DNA of 64,000 nt, from the NCBI GenBank assembly GCA_947449015.1, contig CANFQA010000011.1:1-64000 (forward strand), written 5' to 3'. The translations under genes and the position numbers were made by a program. Source of the stretch: Microthrixaceae bacterium. GTDB taxonomy: Bacteria > Actinomycetota > Acidimicrobiia > Acidimicrobiales > Acidimicrobilacustridaceae. Below the pieces are notes generated by a model. That model was not told the DNA's origin, did not search any database, and worked only from the letters and a program-made list of their open reading frames with translations. Below, piece by piece: positions 8,413 through 17,447 of this stretch (its first letter is position 1; every line of letters begins with the position of its first letter).

Positions 8413-9834
8413 GTGAAGCACGCGAATTTCATTGGTGGGCAGTGGGTGGCGGCCGTCAGCGGCGCCACAGACGAGGTGCTGGCTCCGGCAACCGGCGAGG
8501 TCATCACCTCTGTGCCCTCGAGCGATGCCGCCGATATTGATGCGGCGGTTTCCGCGGCCCGTGCGGCGTTTGCCGAATGGGGCACCAGCACACCGCGGGC
8601 CCGCTCCGAGGCGCTGCTCGCTCTCGCTGATCGCATTGAGGACCATCTCGACGAACTCAAGTCCATTGAGATGGCCAATGTGGGTAAGCCGCTTTCCATC
8701 ATCGACTTCGAATTCGACCTCACCGTTGACAACCTCAGGTTCTTCGCTGGCGCGGCTCGCACCATGGAAACCCAGGCCGCAGGTGAGTACATGGAGGATC
8801 ACACCTCGATGTTGCGTCGCGACCCGCTTGGCGTGGTTGCCGGTATCGCTCCGTGGAATTACCCACTCAACATGGCCGTGTGGAAGTTCGGCCCGGCGCT
8901 GGCTGCCGGCAACACGTTCATCCTGAAGCCTTCGGAGCTCACGCCGCTCAGCGCGCTGCGTTTGGCCGAACTCACTGAGGGCATTCTGCCGGCCGGTGTG
9001 TTCAACGTGGTCACTGGTCAGGGTGAGACCGCCGGCGACGCCATCGTGCGTCATCCCGGTATTGCCATGCTGTCGCTCACTGGCGACGTCAACACCGGCA
9101 AGCTCATCGCCCGCAATGCTGCCGACACGCTCAAGCGTGTGCACCTCGAACTTGGTGGCAAGGCCCCAGTGGTGGTGTTCGATGACGCCGATGTCGATGC
9201 TGTCGTCGCCTGTCTGGCCGAGACCGCCTATTACAACTCTGGCCAGGACTGCACGGCGCCTTGTCGTGTCATCGCCGGCCCGAAGATCTACGACGCATTG
9301 GTGAGCGGCCTTGAGGCAGCGGTCTCCGCGCTCATCACTGGCTCACCAGAGGATGAAGCGACCAATGTCGGACCGGTCATCTCTGCGGGTCAGCAGGCTC
9401 GTGTGGCCGGCATGGTGTCGCGCGCGGTCGAGGCAGGCGCACAGGTTGTTATCGGTGGTTCCACGATCGAACGCCCGGGCTATTTCTATGCGCCCACCGT
9501 GATTGCTGCGCCGGCTCAAGATTCTGAGTTGGTGCAACGCGAAGTCTTCGGTCCCGTCATCAGTGTGCAGCGGTTTGCTGATGAGGCGCAGGCGCTGGCT
9601 TGGGCCAACGATGTCGATTACGGCCTGGCGGCATCAGTGTGGACCAGCGATGTTGGTCGGGCAATGCGTATGTCACGCTCAATGATGTTCGGCACGGTGT
9701 GGGTGAACAACCACATCCCGATCATTTCTGAGATGCCGCATGGTGGCTTCAAGAACAGTGGCTACGGCAAGGACATGTCGCGCTACGCCCTCGAGGAATA
9801 CACCGAGCTCAAGCACGTGATGATCAAGCACTGA
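8413..9834 (+). CDS. Aldehyde dehydrogenase, gamma-aminobutyraldehyde type
   Basis: A 473-residue NAD(P)-dependent aldehyde dehydrogenase with GTG start behind a GAGGAG ribosome site. It has the general base Glu in ELGGKAP (about E246) and the nucleophile Cys in NSGQDCTAPCR (about C280). The N-terminus (NFIGGQWV) and the SLTGDVNTGK segment recall 4-aminobutyraldehyde dehydrogenases (PatD/KauB type). It reads divergently from the Pot importer, which fits oxidation of 4-aminobutanal made from putrescine to GABA. Aldehyde specificity is inferred from context; betaine aldehyde dehydrogenase is the main alternative. Confidence 0.88.
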   Translation: MKHANFIGGQWVAAVSGATDEVLAPATGEVITSVPSSDAADIDAAVSAARAAFAEWGTSTPRARSEALLALADRIEDHLDELKSIEMANVGKPLSIIDFEFDLTVDNLRFFAGAARTMETQAAGEYMEDHTSMLRRDPLGVVAGIAPWNYPLNMAVWKFGPALAAGNTFILKPSELTPLSALRLAELTEGILPAGVFNVVTGQGETAGDAIVRHPGIAMLSLTGDVNTGKLIARNAADTLKRVHLELGGKAPVVVFDDADVDAVVACLAETAYYNSGQDCTAPCRVIAGPKIYDALVSGLEAAVSALITGSPEDEATNVGPVISAGQQARVAGMVSRAVEAGAQVVIGGSTIERPGYFYAPTVIAAPAQDSELVQREVFGPVISVQRFADEAQALAWANDVDYGLAASVWTSDVGRAMRMSRSMMFGTVWVNNHIPIISEMPHGGFKNSGYGKDMSRYALEEYTELKHVMIKH

Positions 9835-9879
9835 GTACAGGCTGCTGATCTTCGTTCGCTACCAAGAAAAGGGTTCACA

Positions 9880-10632
9880 ATGTCCGAGACAGTCCTAACC
9901 GAGGTACGCGATCGCGTACTCGTGGTGCGACTCGAGCGCGAAGCCAAGCGAAATGCCATCGATGTCGATATGGCAGAAGGCATCAGCGCGGCGCTCGATC
10001 GACTCGAGGATGACGAGTCTCTGTGGGCTGGTGTCATCACCGGTACCACCTCGGTGTTCTGTGCCGGTACCGATATGCGTGCGGGTGTGCACTCCACCGA
10101 ACGTGGAGGGCAGTACGGCATCATCCGTCGAAGCCGTCGCAAGCCACTCATCGCTGCAGTCGAGGGCTCGGCGCTTGGTGGTGGGTTTGAGGTGGTCATG
10201 GCCTGCGATCTCGTTGTGGCCTCCACCACCGCGCAGTTCGGTCTGCCCGAGGTGCAGCGCAGCTTGGCTCCCATTTGTGGCGGGTTGTTCCGTGCCCCGA
10301 AGATCCTTCCGCTCAACGTGGCCCGAGAAATGCTGCTCACCGGCGACCCCATCGAGGTTGACCGAGCAGAACGATTGGGAGTGGTCAATCTCGTCACCGA
10401 AGCCGGTGGGGCGCTCGATGCGGCGGTGGCCCTCGCGCAGCGCATCTGTCGCAACGGTCCGGTGGCGGTGCGAGAGACCATGCGATTCCTTGAGGCCATC
10501 GCTGCCGATGATGAAGCCACCGGTTGGGCCGAGACCGTCACCTCCGAATCAGTCATCTATTCCGCCGAGGACACCCGTGAAGGGGTCCAGGCGTTCTTCG
10601 AGCGACGCGAGCCCAACTGGAGCGGTCGCTGA
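9880..10632 (+). CDS. Enoyl-CoA hydratase/isomerase (crotonase) family protein
   Basis: A 250-residue crotonase-fold protein. The oxyanion-hole segments are visible at FCAGTDM (about 60-66) and EGSALGGGFE (about 95-104), followed by the FGLPEVQRSLAP helix. Length is normal. The family covers hydratases, isomerases and hydrolases of acyl-CoA, and the reaction cannot be fixed from sequence. It follows the aldehyde dehydrogenase by 45 bp with its own ribosome site (AAGAAAAGGG) and precedes an acyl-CoA dehydrogenase, which suggests a small acyl-CoA oxidation unit. Confidence 0.88.
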   Translation: MSETVLTEVRDRVLVVRLEREAKRNAIDVDMAEGISAALDRLEDDESLWAGVITGTTSVFCAGTDMRAGVHSTERGGQYGIIRRSRRKPLIAAVEGSALGGGFEVVMACDLVVASTTAQFGLPEVQRSLAPICGGLFRAPKILPLNVAREMLLTGDPIEVDRAERLGVVNLVTEAGGALDAAVALAQRICRNGPVAVRETMRFLEAIAADDEATGWAETVTSESVIYSAEDTREGVQAFFERREPNWSGR

Positions 10633-10711
10633 GGTCGCAATTAGTGGGGTTTGGCCCTGCGGCGCAGAACTAGACAAGATGACACCCGTTCTTCACCGCT
10701 AGGGGGCTTGG

Positions 10712-11929
10712 ATGGATTTCGAAGAGACACCAGAGGAAGCTGCATGGCGCGCCGAGTGCCGAGCGTTCCTGTCGCAGCACGCGTCAGAGAAGTCCGCCGA
10801 CAAGATGACTCTCACCATGAGCACCATGGCCGAGGACGAACTGGCCCATGTGCAGGCCTGTCGCGACTGGCAGCGCACCAAGGCCGAAGCTGGTTGGGCT
10901 GGTCTCACCTGGCCGGTCGCCTATGGCGGTCGCGGGCTCAGCGGTCTGCTGCAGGGAATCTTCCTCGAGGAGGAATCACATTTCGATGTAGCCCCGGGCA
11001 TGTTTGCCCAAGCCATCGGCATGGTGGGCCCATCGATCATCGTGCACGGCACCGAGGAACAGAAGCAGGCGTTCCTTCCTTCGATCCTTCGCGGTGAGCA
11101 GGTGTGGTGTCAGCTGTTCTCCGAACCGAATGCTGGTTCCGATCTTGCTGGTCTGCGCACAAAGGCCGAACTTGATGGCGATGAATGGGTCGTGACCGGA
11201 CAGAAGGTGTGGACCTCTTCGGCTCATGTCTCCGATTGGGGCATGTTGCTGGCCCGCACCGACTTCGATGCACCCAAGCATCGTGGCATTACCTACTTCT
11301 TGGTCGATATGCGCTCGCCGGGTATTGAGGTTCGTCCACTGAAGCAGGCCACCGGTGGCGCCGAGTTCAACGAGGTGTTTCTCGAAGAGGTGCGCATCCC
11401 GGTCGGCAATGTGCTGGGCGAGGTCAACGGTGGTTGGGGAGTGGCCATGACCACGCTCACCAGTGAACGCGCAGATATCGGTTCCGGACACGGCATGAGT
11501 TTCAGCAACATTCTCGAGTTGGCTCGTCGCTTCGGTGTTACCGAAGATCTGGTGATGCGCCAGAAGCTCATGGAGCTCTACATCAGTTACGAGATCAGTC
11601 GGTTCACCGGATATCGCATGCGCACGGCTGTGTCGCGCGGCGAAGCCCCCGGCCCCGAGGTGTCGGTCGCCAAGATCGCGGTGTCCAACCGCCTCGCATT
11701 CCAGGGCGATCTGGTTGAGGAGATCATGGGCGCCCAGGGAATGCTGTGGGGTGACGACGCTCCCGATGAGGGTTACTGGCAGTCGATGGTTTTCACCGGG
11801 CAGTGGATGGCACGCATCGGTGGCGGTACCGAGGACGTGCAGCGCAACATCGTGGGTGAACGAGTGCTCGGCCTGCCACGCGAGCCCAGCAACGACCGCA
11901 CCACACCATTCCGCGAACTTCCCCACTGA
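10712..11929 (+). CDS. Acyl-CoA dehydrogenase family protein
   Basis: A 405-residue flavoprotein of the acyl-CoA dehydrogenase superfamily. It contains QLFSEPNAGSDLA and VVTGQKVWTSSA, the FAD and substrate-binding middle domain. The C-terminal helical domain ends with IGGGTEDVQRNIVGERVLGLPR, the usual family tail. It would oxidise an acyl-CoA to the enoyl-CoA and pass electrons to ETF. It lies between a crotonase and a cytochrome P450 on the same strand, 79 bp and 36 bp away. The natural substrate, perhaps a branched, cyclic or steroid side-chain acyl-CoA, is unknown. Confidence 0.92.
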   Translation: MDFEETPEEAAWRAECRAFLSQHASEKSADKMTLTMSTMAEDELAHVQACRDWQRTKAEAGWAGLTWPVAYGGRGLSGLLQGIFLEEESHFDVAPGMFAQAIGMVGPSIIVHGTEEQKQAFLPSILRGEQVWCQLFSEPNAGSDLAGLRTKAELDGDEWVVTGQKVWTSSAHVSDWGMLLARTDFDAPKHRGITYFLVDMRSPGIEVRPLKQATGGAEFNEVFLEEVRIPVGNVLGEVNGGWGVAMTTLTSERADIGSGHGMSFSNILELARRFGVTEDLVMRQKLMELYISYEISRFTGYRMRTAVSRGEAPGPEVSVAKIAVSNRLAFQGDLVEEIMGAQGMLWGDDAPDEGYWQSMVFTGQWMARIGGGTEDVQRNIVGERVLGLPREPSNDRTTPFRELPH

Positions 11930-11965
11930 TCCCCGATTCCATTCGAAGGCCGAGAGCCACCTCCT

Positions 11966-13180
11966 ATGTTCAATCCCTTCGAACCAGGCTTCGCTGCCGA
12001 TCCGTATCCGCACCTGCGTGACCAGCGCGAGACCGAACCCATCCAGCGGCTGCCGTTCGGACCGTGGATCGTCTTTGAACATGCCGATTCCATGGCATTG
12101 CTGCGTAATACCTCGACAAGTGTCGATGTTGGGAACGCCACCTCACTTGATCCCGAGAGAGAGAAACTTCGTGAGGCGCTTATCGACGAGGTTGCCCCTG
12201 AGTCCAAGGGTCGCGAACGCCTCGCCATTTTGAACATTGACCCGCCCGATCACACCCGACTGCGCAAGTTGGTCAGCTCGGTGTTCGCCCCGCGTCGCAT
12301 CGGTGAGCTGCAGCCCATGATTGAACGGGTGGTCAATGAGCACCTCGACGCGGTTGAGGCGAAAGGTTCGATGGATCTCGTTGCCGACCTCGCCTTTCCG
12401 CTGCCGTTCACGGTCATCTCCGAGATGCTCGGTATGCCTACTGAACATCGCGAGCAGGTACGCGAATGGTCACACACGCTTGTGCGCATCCTGGACTTCA
12501 CCATCAGCGAAGAGGAGACCCGGGCCGCACTCATTGCCGGCTCAAAGATGCGCGAGCACCTCCGCGGTGTCATCGAATGGAAGCGCGCGAATCCTGCTGA
12601 TGATCTGCTCACTGCCATGATCCGAGCCGAGGAAGACGGCGACAAGATGAGCGACGCCGAACTTCTCGAACAGGTCACCTTGCTGTACATCGCCGGCCAT
12701 GAGACCACCGTGAACCTCATCGGCAATGGCACATGGGCCCTGCTGCAACATCGCGATCAGCTCGAGCGTTGGCGCGATGGAGATGCCGACGACAATGTGG
12801 CAATTGACGAACTGTTGCGTTACGACTCACCCGTGCAACTGTCGCGTCGCATTGCCATGGTTCCCATGGAGATCCATGGTGAGCAGATTGATCCCGGCTC
12901 GTTCGTTTTCACCTCATTGGGTTCGGCCAATCGTGATCGCCTGATGTTCGGCGAGAGCGCCGATCAACTCGACCTAGGTCGAGCAGACGCCAGTCGCCAC
13001 CTGTCATTTGGCAGCGGACTGCACCATTGTTTGGGTGCTTCGCTGGCCCGACTGCAGGGGGCCGAGGCCATCCGTGGACTCATCCAGCGTTTCCCAACTG
13101 TGCAGGCCGAGCGCGAGCCCGAGTGGAATGGTCGACTGGTGCTGCGCGGCATGGAGTCGCTGCAGCTTTCGCTTCGCTGA
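11966..13180 (+). CDS. Cytochrome P450
   Basis: A 404-residue soluble bacterial P450. The I-helix oxygen-activation motif is YIAGHETTVN (about 241-250), the ExxR pair sits in DELLRYDSP (about 282-285), and the heme-thiolate loop is FGSGLHHCLGASLARL with Cys near 355. All key residues are intact. It needs external ferredoxin and reductase, which are not seen nearby. It stops exactly against the convergent FAD oxidoreductase. With the crotonase and acyl-CoA dehydrogenase upstream it could hydroxylate a lipid or terpenoid, but the substrate is unknown. Confidence 0.95.
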   Translation: MFNPFEPGFAADPYPHLRDQRETEPIQRLPFGPWIVFEHADSMALLRNTSTSVDVGNATSLDPEREKLREALIDEVAPESKGRERLAILNIDPPDHTRLRKLVSSVFAPRRIGELQPMIERVVNEHLDAVEAKGSMDLVADLAFPLPFTVISEMLGMPTEHREQVREWSHTLVRILDFTISEEETRAALIAGSKMREHLRGVIEWKRANPADDLLTAMIRAEEDGDKMSDAELLEQVTLLYIAGHETTVNLIGNGTWALLQHRDQLERWRDGDADDNVAIDELLRYDSPVQLSRRIAMVPMEIHGEQIDPGSFVFTSLGSANRDRLMFGESADQLDLGRADASRHLSFGSGLHHCLGASLARLQGAEAIRGLIQRFPTVQAEREPEWNGRLVLRGMESLQLSLR

Positions 13181-14464
13181 TCAGCGCCGACGATCCTGCA
13201 TTGCGAACCAGGACCCCACCATTGGACTCCAGAGCTGACGCCAGCGCGAAAGCGGCACAGGCCGATGGCGAAGTTCGATGAATGGTGGCGGCGGACCCTC
13301 ACCGATCATGGCATCGGCCATCTGGGTTCCTAGCCATGGCATGAGTGAAACGCCACTGCCATTGCAGCCGGTGGCATAGGCAACACGTCCGAAGCTTCCG
13401 ACATGGGGAAGTCGGTCGACGGTCAGTGCCACTTCGCCGCCCCATGCGAACTCGATTGCGGTTTCGCCCAGTTGCGGGTGCACTCGCACCATGGAGTCGT
13501 AGAGGAAGTCGGCTGCTTCGGAAACGGTGGTGGAGCGCAAGGACTTGCGACCGCCGAACGCGAGACGACCGTCGGGTGTAAGCCGCCAGTAGAACAGAAG
13601 ATTCTTGGCGTCGACCAACATGCGGTTCTTGGGTGAAATTGCCCGCGCAAGTTCTGGATCCAGCACTTCGGTGGCAATGATGAAACTGCCAACCGGCAAC
13701 ACTCGTCGCTGCAGTTTTGGCAGCAGTGCATCGGCGGTGGCGTTGGTGGCCACGAAGACCAACTGGGAGCGGATCGACCCTCGAGTGGTGCTGACGGTAT
13801 GCGCACCCGGCCCATCATCAGTGATGGAGACCGCACGTGTGTGCTCATGCAGTTGCACGCCAATGTTCAGACAGCGGCGCAGCAGCCCGGCATGGAATTG
13901 CGCTGGCTGGAGCCCTCCTGTTCGAGCAATGACCATGCCGGCGCCGTAGACCTCGGAGCCAATTTCGGCACGAAGATCGTCTCCCTCGAGGTACCGGACG
14001 TCCTCGCCGTGGGACAGGTGATCGGCGGCAGCTTCTCGGATAGCCCGACGGGTGACCTCGTTATGGGCAAGGAAGAGTTGGCCGCTGCGTTCGTAGTTGC
14101 AATCGATGCGCTCGTTGGCGATGAGTTGCTCGGTCCAGTCGAAGGCCTCATTGACCGCCGCATGCATGCGGGTGCCGAGGTCGCCGTAGGTGCGATGCAG
14201 TGCTCCCGGGCCGGCCTTGAGCTCGGGGATGACCATGCCGCCATTTCGGGTACTGGCCCCGGTACTGAAGGGCGCAGCCTCGATCACGACCACGGAGCGG
14301 CCATGTTCGGCGAAGCGGCGGGCCGCGGCCAGTCCCGCGTAGCCGCCGCCGACCACGACCACATCGGCATGGTCGGGAAGGGGAGCGTTCGGAACTTCGG
14401 GCGACTCAGCATCGACATGCCACAGCACTGATTCGGTGAAGGACGCGCAACGACGAGCGGGCAT
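13181..14464 (-). CDS. FAD-dependent amine/amino-acid oxidase, DadA/PuuB-like
   Basis: A 427-residue member of the DAO family of glycine/D-amino-acid oxidases. The dinucleotide-binding motif VVVVGGGYAGLAAARRFAEH (about 35-54) is followed by STGASTRNGGMV, the PuuB/OrdL-type flavin contact. The C-terminus has the ATGCNGSGVSLMPWLG segment typical of these oxidases. Gamma-glutamylputrescine oxidase (PuuB) is a plausible role because of the polyamine genes around it. However, no PuuA ligase is visible, so D-amino-acid or sarcosine-type substrates stay open. It is transcribed divergently from the AGXT2-like aminotransferase. Confidence 0.85.
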   Translation of the reverse strand: MPARRCASFTESVLWHVDAESPEVPNAPLPDHADVVVVGGGYAGLAAARRFAEHGRSVVVIEAAPFSTGASTRNGGMVIPELKAGPGALHRTYGDLGTRMHAAVNEAFDWTEQLIANERIDCNYERSGQLFLAHNEVTRRAIREAAADHLSHGEDVRYLEGDDLRAEIGSEVYGAGMVIARTGGLQPAQFHAGLLRRCLNIGVQLHEHTRAVSITDDGPGAHTVSTTRGSIRSQLVFVATNATADALLPKLQRRVLPVGSFIIATEVLDPELARAISPKNRMLVDAKNLLFYWRLTPDGRLAFGGRKSLRSTTVSEAADFLYDSMVRVHPQLGETAIEFAWGGEVALTVDRLPHVGSFGRVAYATGCNGSGVSLMPWLGTQMADAMIGEGPPPPFIELRHRPVPLSRWRQLWSPMVGSWFAMQDRRR

Positions 14465-14588
14465 GGTTTGAGCGTAGAGCCGGACCGAGCGGGGATCGCG
14501 GGCCTTTCGGTGGCAGAATCTCGGGCACCGACCGCTTCGGGTCGGACTCGTGAGATCCGGCCCTGCGCCGGGGAGAGAACCGATAGCC

Positions 14589-15896
14589 GTGTCCTCGCAC
14601 GCCGAATTGCTGGCCCGTCACCGCCGAGCGCTACCCGATTGGTTGGCGCTTTATTACGGGGAGCCGATCGCTCTTGTCGACGGCGATGGTCGCCATGTCG
14701 TCGATGCCGAAGGCAACCGCTACCTCGACTTCTTCGCTGGCATCCTCACCACCATGACCGGGTACAACGTGCCCGAGGTGGTCGAGGCCATTCGCGACCA
14801 AGCCGGTCGCATGATTCACACCTCAACGCTCTATCTCATTGAACCGATGATCGAGTTGGCCGAACGCCTTGGTGAACTCTCGGGCATTCCCGATGCCAAG
14901 GTGTTTTTCGCGACCTCCGGCTCCGAAGCCAATGAGGCGGCGCTACTGCTGGCCTCCACCGTGCGTCGTTCCAATCAGGTCTTGGCGTTGCGCAACAGTT
15001 ATCACGGGCGTTCGTTCGCCACGATGGGAGTCACCGGCAATCGGGGCTGGTCAGCATCGAGCCTTTCGCCATTCAATGTGTCCTATGTGCATAACGGCGA
15101 CACGTTTCGCTCGCCGTTTCGTGATCGCGACGCCAAGGGTTTCGTCGATGCCATCGTCGAAGATCTGCGCCACATCATCGCCACGACTACCTCTGGCGAT
15201 GTTGCATGCATGATCGCCGAGCCCATCCAAGGCGTGGGTGGTTTCACCGTGCCGCCCGATGGTCTTCTTGGTGCATTGCAGGAGGTCTGCAATGAGTACG
15301 GCATTCTCTGGATTACCGATGAGGTCCAGACTGGCTGGGGTCGTACCGGCGAGCACTTCTGGGGCTACGAGGCTCACGGCCTGCGTCCTGACATGCTCAC
15401 CTTCGCCAAGGGACTTGGGAACGGGCTGTCCATGGCTGGGGTCATTGCCGGCGCTGAACTGATGGACTCCATCTCGGCCAACTCGGTGTCCACTTTTGGT
15501 GGTAATCCGCTGGTCTGTGCTGGCTCACTTGCCAATCTTTCCTTTTTGCTCGAGAACGATCTCCAAGGCAATTCGCTCCGCCAGGGCGCAACAATGCGCA
15601 AAGCGTTGGACCCATTGGTGGACGAGCTTCGTGTGGTGGGCGATGTGCGCGGCAAGGGGCTCATGATCGGCATCGAGCTTGTTGGGGCCGACGGGTTCAC
15701 GCCAGACGCGCCGGCCGCGGTCGCAGCACTCGAAGCCTGCAAGCAGCGCGGTCTGCTTATCGGCAAGGGTGGTCTGTATGGCAACTGTCTGCGCATCGCA
15801 CCGCCGATGAGTCTCACCGACGAGGAATGCGCGCATGGCACCACACTGCTCGTTGATGCGCTTCGTGAGGTTGATGCGGCACGAGGAACTCGATGA
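14589..15896 (+). CDS. Class III aminotransferase, AGXT2-like (beta-alanine or GABA:pyruvate type)
   Basis: A class III aminotransferase of about 435 residues. I choose the GTG at 14589 because GGGAGAGAA lies just upstream; an in-frame GTG at 14550 adds 13 residues. Landmarks are FFATSGSEANEAALLLA, the cofactor Asp in WITDEVQTGWGRTG, and the PLP Lys in FAKGLGNGLSMAGV (about K274). The AKGxGNG pattern is typical of AGXT2-like and beta-alanine/aminoisobutyrate:pyruvate transaminases. Its stop overlaps the start of methylmalonate-semialdehyde dehydrogenase by 4 bp. This fits transamination of beta-alanine or aminoisobutyrate followed by CoA-acylating oxidation. Confidence 0.87.
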   Translation: MSSHAELLARHRRALPDWLALYYGEPIALVDGDGRHVVDAEGNRYLDFFAGILTTMTGYNVPEVVEAIRDQAGRMIHTSTLYLIEPMIELAERLGELSGIPDAKVFFATSGSEANEAALLLASTVRRSNQVLALRNSYHGRSFATMGVTGNRGWSASSLSPFNVSYVHNGDTFRSPFRDRDAKGFVDAIVEDLRHIIATTTSGDVACMIAEPIQGVGGFTVPPDGLLGALQEVCNEYGILWITDEVQTGWGRTGEHFWGYEAHGLRPDMLTFAKGLGNGLSMAGVIAGAELMDSISANSVSTFGGNPLVCAGSLANLSFLLENDLQGNSLRQGATMRKALDPLVDELRVVGDVRGKGLMIGIELVGADGFTPDAPAAVAALEACKQRGLLIGKGGLYGNCLRIAPPMSLTDEECAHGTTLLVDALREVDAARGTR

Positions 15897-17434
15897 CCTC
15901 AGCGAGCAGTTCTGCCACTCCAGCGCTCGATGGTGTGACAACTGGTGTCATTGGCCATTGGATCAACGGCGCGCGGTTCGCTGGTTCACCCGATGGCACG
16001 CTTGCGGTGTTCGATCCCGCCACTGGAGCGGTTGCTGCACAGGTGGCTCTGGCCTCCGGATCCGATCTCGAAGCGGCAGTGGCATCCTCTCGTGCCGCGT
16101 TCGAGTCCTGGCGCCGTTCATCGGTTGCCACCCGCACCAAAGTGATGTTCGCCTATCGCGAAATTCTCAGCGAGCGTCGTGAGCAACTGGCTGCAGTCAT
16201 CACCGCGCAGCACGGCAAAGTACTCAGCGATGCGGTTGGCGAAGTTGGTCGAGGCATTGAGGTCGTCGAGTTCGCCTGCGGTGTGGGCGAACTACTCAAG
16301 GGCACTTATAACGAGCAGGTCTCCACTGACGTCGATGTTTGGACCGTGCGTCAGCCGGTAGGTCCGAGTGTTGGAATCACTCCGTTCAATTTCCCGGCCA
16401 TGGTTCCGTTGTGGATGCTGCCAGTGGCCATCGCGTGTGGCAACACCTTCATCCTGAAACCCAGTGAGCGCGATCCCGGCGCCTCGGTGCTGCTCGCGCA
16501 GTGGTTCTCCGAAGCCGGTCTGCCCGATGGCGTGTTCAATGTGCTGCAGGGCGATGCCACCGCGGTGAACGGCCTGATCGATCATCCCGATGTGAAGGCC
16601 GTCAGCTTCGTGGGCTCGACGCCCATCGCCCGTCACGTGGCCACCGCGGCCACCGAGAGTGGAAAGCGCGTGCAGGCATTGGGTGGCGCCAAGAACCACA
16701 TGATTGTGCTGCCCGATGCCGATCTCGAACTCGCAGCTGATGCTGCGGTGAGCGCCGGGTACGGCTCGGCGGGAGAGCGCTGCATGGCCATCAGCGTGGT
16801 CGTAGCGGTTGACCCAGTCGGCGATGAATTGGTCGAGGCCATTGTCGAGCGCGCCAAGGCGCTTGTCATCGCTGACGGACGTGACCGTGCTGCCGATATG
16901 GGGCCGCTGGTCACCGCTGCCCATCGTGATCGGGTGCGCTCCTATGTTGACCTTGGCGTCGAAGAGGGCGCAGTGCTCGTTCTCGATGGCCGTGACATCA
17001 CGGTTGATGATCATCCCGAGGGGTTCTGGCTGGGTCCCTGTCTGTTCGATCATGTGAGCACCGAGATGCGCATCTGGTCCGAAGAGATTTTCGGTCCGGT
17101 GCTAGCTGTCGTGCGGGTGTCGTCCTATGACGAGGCCGTCGAACTGGTGGAGCGCAGTCCATTTGGCAATGGCGTTGCGCTGTTCACCCGCGACGGTGGT
17201 GCCGCTCGTCGCTTCCAACAGCAGGTCGAGGCCGGAATGGTCGGCATCAACGTGCCCATTCCCGTGCCGGTCTCCTATCACTCGTTCGGCGGTTGGGGTG
17301 CTTCGATGTTCGGTGACACAAAAGCCCATGGCACCGAAGGCGTGCACTTCTACACCCGAGCCAAAACCGTGACTGCCCGCTGGGCTGATCCCGCCACCCG
17401 CGGGCCCGACCTCGGCTTCCCCCGAAATACCTGA
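15893..17434 (+). CDS. mmsA: CoA-acylating methylmalonate-semialdehyde dehydrogenase
   Basis: A 513-residue ALDH-superfamily enzyme. Catalytic Cys lies in GSAGERCMAIS (about C297). The usual ALDH Glu position reads QALGGAKNHM, the hallmark of the CoA-dependent MmsA/IolA branch, which lacks that Glu. ITPFNFPAMVPLWMLP is also diagnostic. It converts malonate or methylmalonate semialdehyde to acetyl- or propionyl-CoA. It is translationally coupled to the AGXT2-like aminotransferase (ATGA overlap) and followed by another ALDH 13 bp later, so the three form an operon for beta-alanine-type or valine/pyrimidine catabolism. Confidence 0.93.
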   Translation: MTSASSSATPALDGVTTGVIGHWINGARFAGSPDGTLAVFDPATGAVAAQVALASGSDLEAAVASSRAAFESWRRSSVATRTKVMFAYREILSERREQLAAVITAQHGKVLSDAVGEVGRGIEVVEFACGVGELLKGTYNEQVSTDVDVWTVRQPVGPSVGITPFNFPAMVPLWMLPVAIACGNTFILKPSERDPGASVLLAQWFSEAGLPDGVFNVLQGDATAVNGLIDHPDVKAVSFVGSTPIARHVATAATESGKRVQALGGAKNHMIVLPDADLELAADAAVSAGYGSAGERCMAISVVVAVDPVGDELVEAIVERAKALVIADGRDRAADMGPLVTAAHRDRVRSYVDLGVEEGAVLVLDGRDITVDDHPEGFWLGPCLFDHVSTEMRIWSEEIFGPVLAVVRVSSYDEAVELVERSPFGNGVALFTRDGGAARRFQQQVEAGMVGINVPIPVPVSYHSFGGWGASMFGDTKAHGTEGVHFYTRAKTVTARWADPATRGPDLGFPRNT

Positions 17435-17447
17435 GACGGAGAGAACG

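Noticed and set aside
10976-12082. Minus-strand open frame of 368 codons opposite the acyl-CoA dehydrogenase
   Set aside because: The plus-strand frame has full family motifs; the antisense product has none and spans two genes.
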